From the NCBI GenBank assembly GCA_964592905.1, contig CAZQGJ010000008.1, positions 1-23,327 of the forward strand: a stretch of DNA of 23,327 nucleotides, read 5' to 3'. Position 1 is the stretch's first letter, and each line of letters opens with the position of its first letter. A program made the position numbers and the translations under genes. The notes beneath the pieces are model-generated. The model worked only from the letters and a program-made list of their open reading frames with translations. It made no database searches and had not been told where the DNA came from. This stretch comes from CAZQGJ01 sp964592905. GTDB lineage: Bacteria > Patescibacteriota > UBA1384 > CAYGGE01. This document shows positions 21,364 to 23,327 of this stretch, piece by piece.

Positions 21364-22805
21364 TTAAATTTAGCTGGCCTACTCTAGCTGCCTCTCGGTT
21401 TGGTTTTTCCATCTATATTCTCGGAGCTATCTGCCTCGCAGCCGGCATCTTCGGTTGGACCAAATATCGAGGCTATCAGCGGAGTATTCAGGTGGCGGCC
21501 GAGCAGCAGGCTCAATCCGAGAGCTGCTTTAAATTGACTAGCGATTATACCGCCTTTAAAACAACTCTCGAACAGGCCAAAAAAACTAGTCCAGAAATAG
21601 ATTTAACCTCTGAAACAACAGGCTTAACCAAACTTCAACCAAGCGTCAGCCGGTGTGAACTGACGGCATCGAACTCACAATTACAGGAGCTTAAAACCTC
21701 CCTTGATCAGAAATTAGCCAAGGATCGGCAGAGAGGCACGCTCAAGGGGAGCGTCCTCGACCAAAAAACACCGGTAGCCGCCGAGTTACTGGTACTCAAA
21801 GACAGTAAGTCGGTTACCTCTGCTAAGTCTGGCGCTGACGGTAATTTTTCTATCGAGCTGAAGCCCGATAAGTATAATCTAGAGGCTACCGTGACTGGCT
21901 ATGATAAGTTTAGTCAATCTTTCGAGATTACCGATGCTAAAGAGACGGTATTGGCGGTTGCCCTGGTGAAAACCAAGGTCGTGGCCGCCTCTCCGACCCC
22001 TACGCCCACGGCTAAGGCCACAGTGAGTGCCAAAGCCACAGCTAAGCCAACGGCAACGCCGACTCCAGCCGCTACTGCCGCTCCAGCTGAAGCGATAGAT
22101 GACGGTATCTATTCTAAAGCCAGTATCGAGACCGAGCGCGGTAGCTTTACCACTCATTTGCTCAAGATGGATCTTGCTAACTATACGATGCGAGTCGATA
22201 CGGCCGCTGACGATGACTGTTCCGATAACTGCCCAGTTAAAAGTCTAAGCTCTTTTGTCGGCGGTAATGGCGGAGTCGCCGGCATTCACGGTTCATACTT
22301 CTGCCCTAGTAGCTACAAGGATTGTAGCGGTAAAACTAATAGCTTCTACTTCAAGCTTTATAACGGTCGTCTGGGCAAAAAGATCAACTGGAGCAACGGC
22401 CTGGGTGACTTCTTGCCTTTCTTAATGATTAATCAATCTGGTCAGCCTCAGTACTTTAATAGCTGGAGCGATGCCAGTAACTTAGCGATGCAAACCGGCA
22501 TCAGCTCTCGCCCTAATCTGATATCCAACGGTCAAGTGGTGCTTAAAGATAGTGATTTAGATAGCGATAAAGAGCGCTACACGAAATCTTCGCGCGGCTG
22601 GCTGGCGATCAAAGGTCAGTCGATCTACGCGGCCGTTGTACTAGGCGCGACAGTGACTGACTCGGCCTTTGTGGCCAAGGCTCTCGGGGTGGACTATGCT
22701 CTTAACCTCGATGGCGGCGGCTCGACCGCTCTCTACTACGGAGGAGCTTACAAGGTCGGTCCTGGTCGAGAGTTGCCTAATGCGGTTATCTTTATCAGAA
22801 AATAA
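21360..22805 (+). CDS. Anchored phosphodiester glycosidase (NAGPA-like) with carboxypeptidase-regulatory domain
   Basis: The 481-residue protein has a membrane helix (about 16-33), a helical spacer, a carboxypeptidase-regulatory-like beta domain (about 126-205; GTLKGSVLDQKTPVAAELLVL, DGNFSIELKPDKY), a Thr/Pro/Ala linker (210-245) and a C-terminal phosphodiester glycosidase (PF09992-type) domain (about 247-481). The latter shows GIHGSYF (308-314), ISSRPNLISNGQ (381-392), the hallmark NLDGGGSTALYY (449-460) and GPGRELPNAVIF. This family removes sugar from sugar-phosphodiester links or acts on exopolysaccharide. Five Cys in the domain may form disulfides. It starts by ATGA overlap with the preceding gene. 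Confidence 0.88.
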   Translation: MIKFSWPTLAASRFGFSIYILGAICLAAGIFGWTKYRGYQRSIQVAAEQQAQSESCFKLTSDYTAFKTTLEQAKKTSPEIDLTSETTGLTKLQPSVSRCELTASNSQLQELKTSLDQKLAKDRQRGTLKGSVLDQKTPVAAELLVLKDSKSVTSAKSGADGNFSIELKPDKYNLEATVTGYDKFSQSFEITDAKETVLAVALVKTKVVAASPTPTPTAKATVSAKATAKPTATPTPAATAAPAEAIDDGIYSKASIETERGSFTTHLLKMDLANYTMRVDTAADDDCSDNCPVKSLSSFVGGNGGVAGIHGSYFCPSSYKDCSGKTNSFYFKLYNGRLGKKINWSNGLGDFLPFLMINQSGQPQYFNSWSDASNLAMQTGISSRPNLISNGQVVLKDSDLDSDKERYTKSSRGWLAIKGQSIYAAVVLGATVTDSAFVAKALGVDYALNLDGGGSTALYYGGAYKVGPGRELPNAVIFIRK

Positions 22806-22845
22806 TCGACAATAAATTATATCCTCGCGTTATACCCTCGCTCGT

Positions 22846-22874
22846 TTGTCAAATGTTTCTCGGGAAGTTATACT
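22846..22874 (+). promoter_or_regulatory. Promoter of the FkbM-type methyltransferase
   Basis: TTGTCA (22846-22851), a 17-nt spacer and TATACT (22869-22874) predict +1 near 22881, leaving a leader of only about 4 nt before ATG 22885. No Shine-Dalgarno is present. Confidence 0.7.
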
Positions 22875-22884
22875 GCTAACAGAT

Positions 22885-23327
22885 ATGAAGCAGTCACTCT
22901 TACCCTCTAAGCCACTTGTCCGCCACTGGCACTGGTATAACTCTTGGCTCGTTTACCTCGGAGTCATTGCCTGGAAAATACTCCGTGGTGATCAAACTTT
23001 TCGTCTGCAATATCCCTTAACCGAACAGAGTATCGTCGTCGATGTTGGCGGCTATCTCGGCGATTGGTCCCAGGCCATCCACGATCGCTATCAACCTAAG
23101 ATCTATATCTTCGAACCGGTGCCGGTATTTGTTGAAAAGCTCCGTCATCGTTTCGCCAATCATAAATCGATTCAGATCTTCGCCTACGGTTTAGCCGGTC
23201 AGGCCGAGCGGATCAAGATTAAACCAACGGACGACGCTACTAGTGTCTTTGGCGAAGGTCCGAAGCCAGAGTCTACGCCAGAGACTACTCCAGAGGCAAC
23301 GCTAGAGATTGATTTACAGCCAGCCAG
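22885..23327 (+). CDS. FkbM-family SAM methyltransferase, 3' truncated
   Basis: The open frame runs from ATG 22885 off the window edge (about 147 codons). After a basic N-terminus with a possible membrane-associated helix (SWLVYLGVIAWKIL), the Rossmann motifs of FkbM methyltransferases appear: SIVVDVGGYLGDWSQAI (motif I, SAM-binding), IYIFEPVPVFVEKL (motif II acid) and IQIFAYGLAG (motif III region). FkbM enzymes usually O-methylate sugars of polysaccharides or natural products. An unusual Pro/Glu/Thr stretch (EGPKPESTPETTPEATLE) follows TSVF, where the family normally has a short loop. The reading frame stays intact across it. Confidence 0.85.
   Translation, partial: MKQSLLPSKPLVRHWHWYNSWLVYLGVIAWKILRGDQTFRLQYPLTEQSIVVDVGGYLGDWSQAIHDRYQPKIYIFEPVPVFVEKLRHRFANHKSIQIFAYGLAGQAERIKIKPTDDATSVFGEGPKPESTPETTPEATLEIDLQPA

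Overview
The window looks like part of a Candidate Phyla Radiation (Patescibacteria) chromosome. Supporting signs are compact genes, many single-pass anchored surface proteins with Pro/Thr/Ser-rich linkers, a sortase, PEGA, CARDB and DUF5667-like proteins, and a hypothetical protein (18387-19142, minus) whose C-terminal half matches a family I recall from many such genomes. TGA ends several genes (znuC, znuB, murA, mreB, sortase), so the TGA=Gly code of some lineages in this group does not apply. The assignment rests on gene content and remembered families, not on a search.

Layout. 1-3600: a truncated small membrane protein, an anchored degenerate M23-like protein cut by an in-frame TAG, and a large secreted CARDB protein on the minus strand. 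3640-5252: a DUF167 protein, an Hsp20 chaperone with a palindromic operator, and a toxin-antitoxin-like pair whose PIN-domain toxin is broken. 5254-7086: a second M23-like protein and a secreted Lys/Glu/Ala-rich protein. 7139-12106: glutamate dehydrogenase, a Fur/Zur-family regulator, a divergent znuA-znuC-znuB zinc importer, and an aquaporin-like protein. 12130-12395: a probable minus-strand structured RNA. 12443-15849: an FAD-linked oxidase, tRNA-Leu(CAA), a sortase starting 4 nt after the tRNA, and a PEGA protein. 15884-18190: murA and mreB. 18253-20540: rnpB and tRNA-Gln(TTG), flanked by two hypothetical proteins. 20560-23327: a third M23-like protein overlapping a phosphodiester glycosidase, then a truncated FkbM methyltransferase.

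How the genes work together. The window is mostly cell envelope (MurA, MreB, sortase, M23-like proteins, glycosidase, CARDB and PEGA proteins) plus zinc homeostasis. The regulator and znuA are transcribed divergently, and each has a GCAA-N5-TTGC operator over its -35 element.

The most notable signal is promoter architecture. In at least six genes (CARDB, DUF167, the Fur-family regulator, znuA, mreB, third M23-like protein) a -10 hexamer ends exactly 6 nt before the start codon and there is no Shine-Dalgarno sequence, so these mRNAs should be leaderless. Other genes (hsp20, the antitoxin, the secreted protein at 6196, gdh, the aquaporin, murA) have clear Shine-Dalgarno sequences. Two genes carry in-frame TAG codons with long intact reading frames beyond them. 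I saw no CRISPR array, transposase or rRNA.
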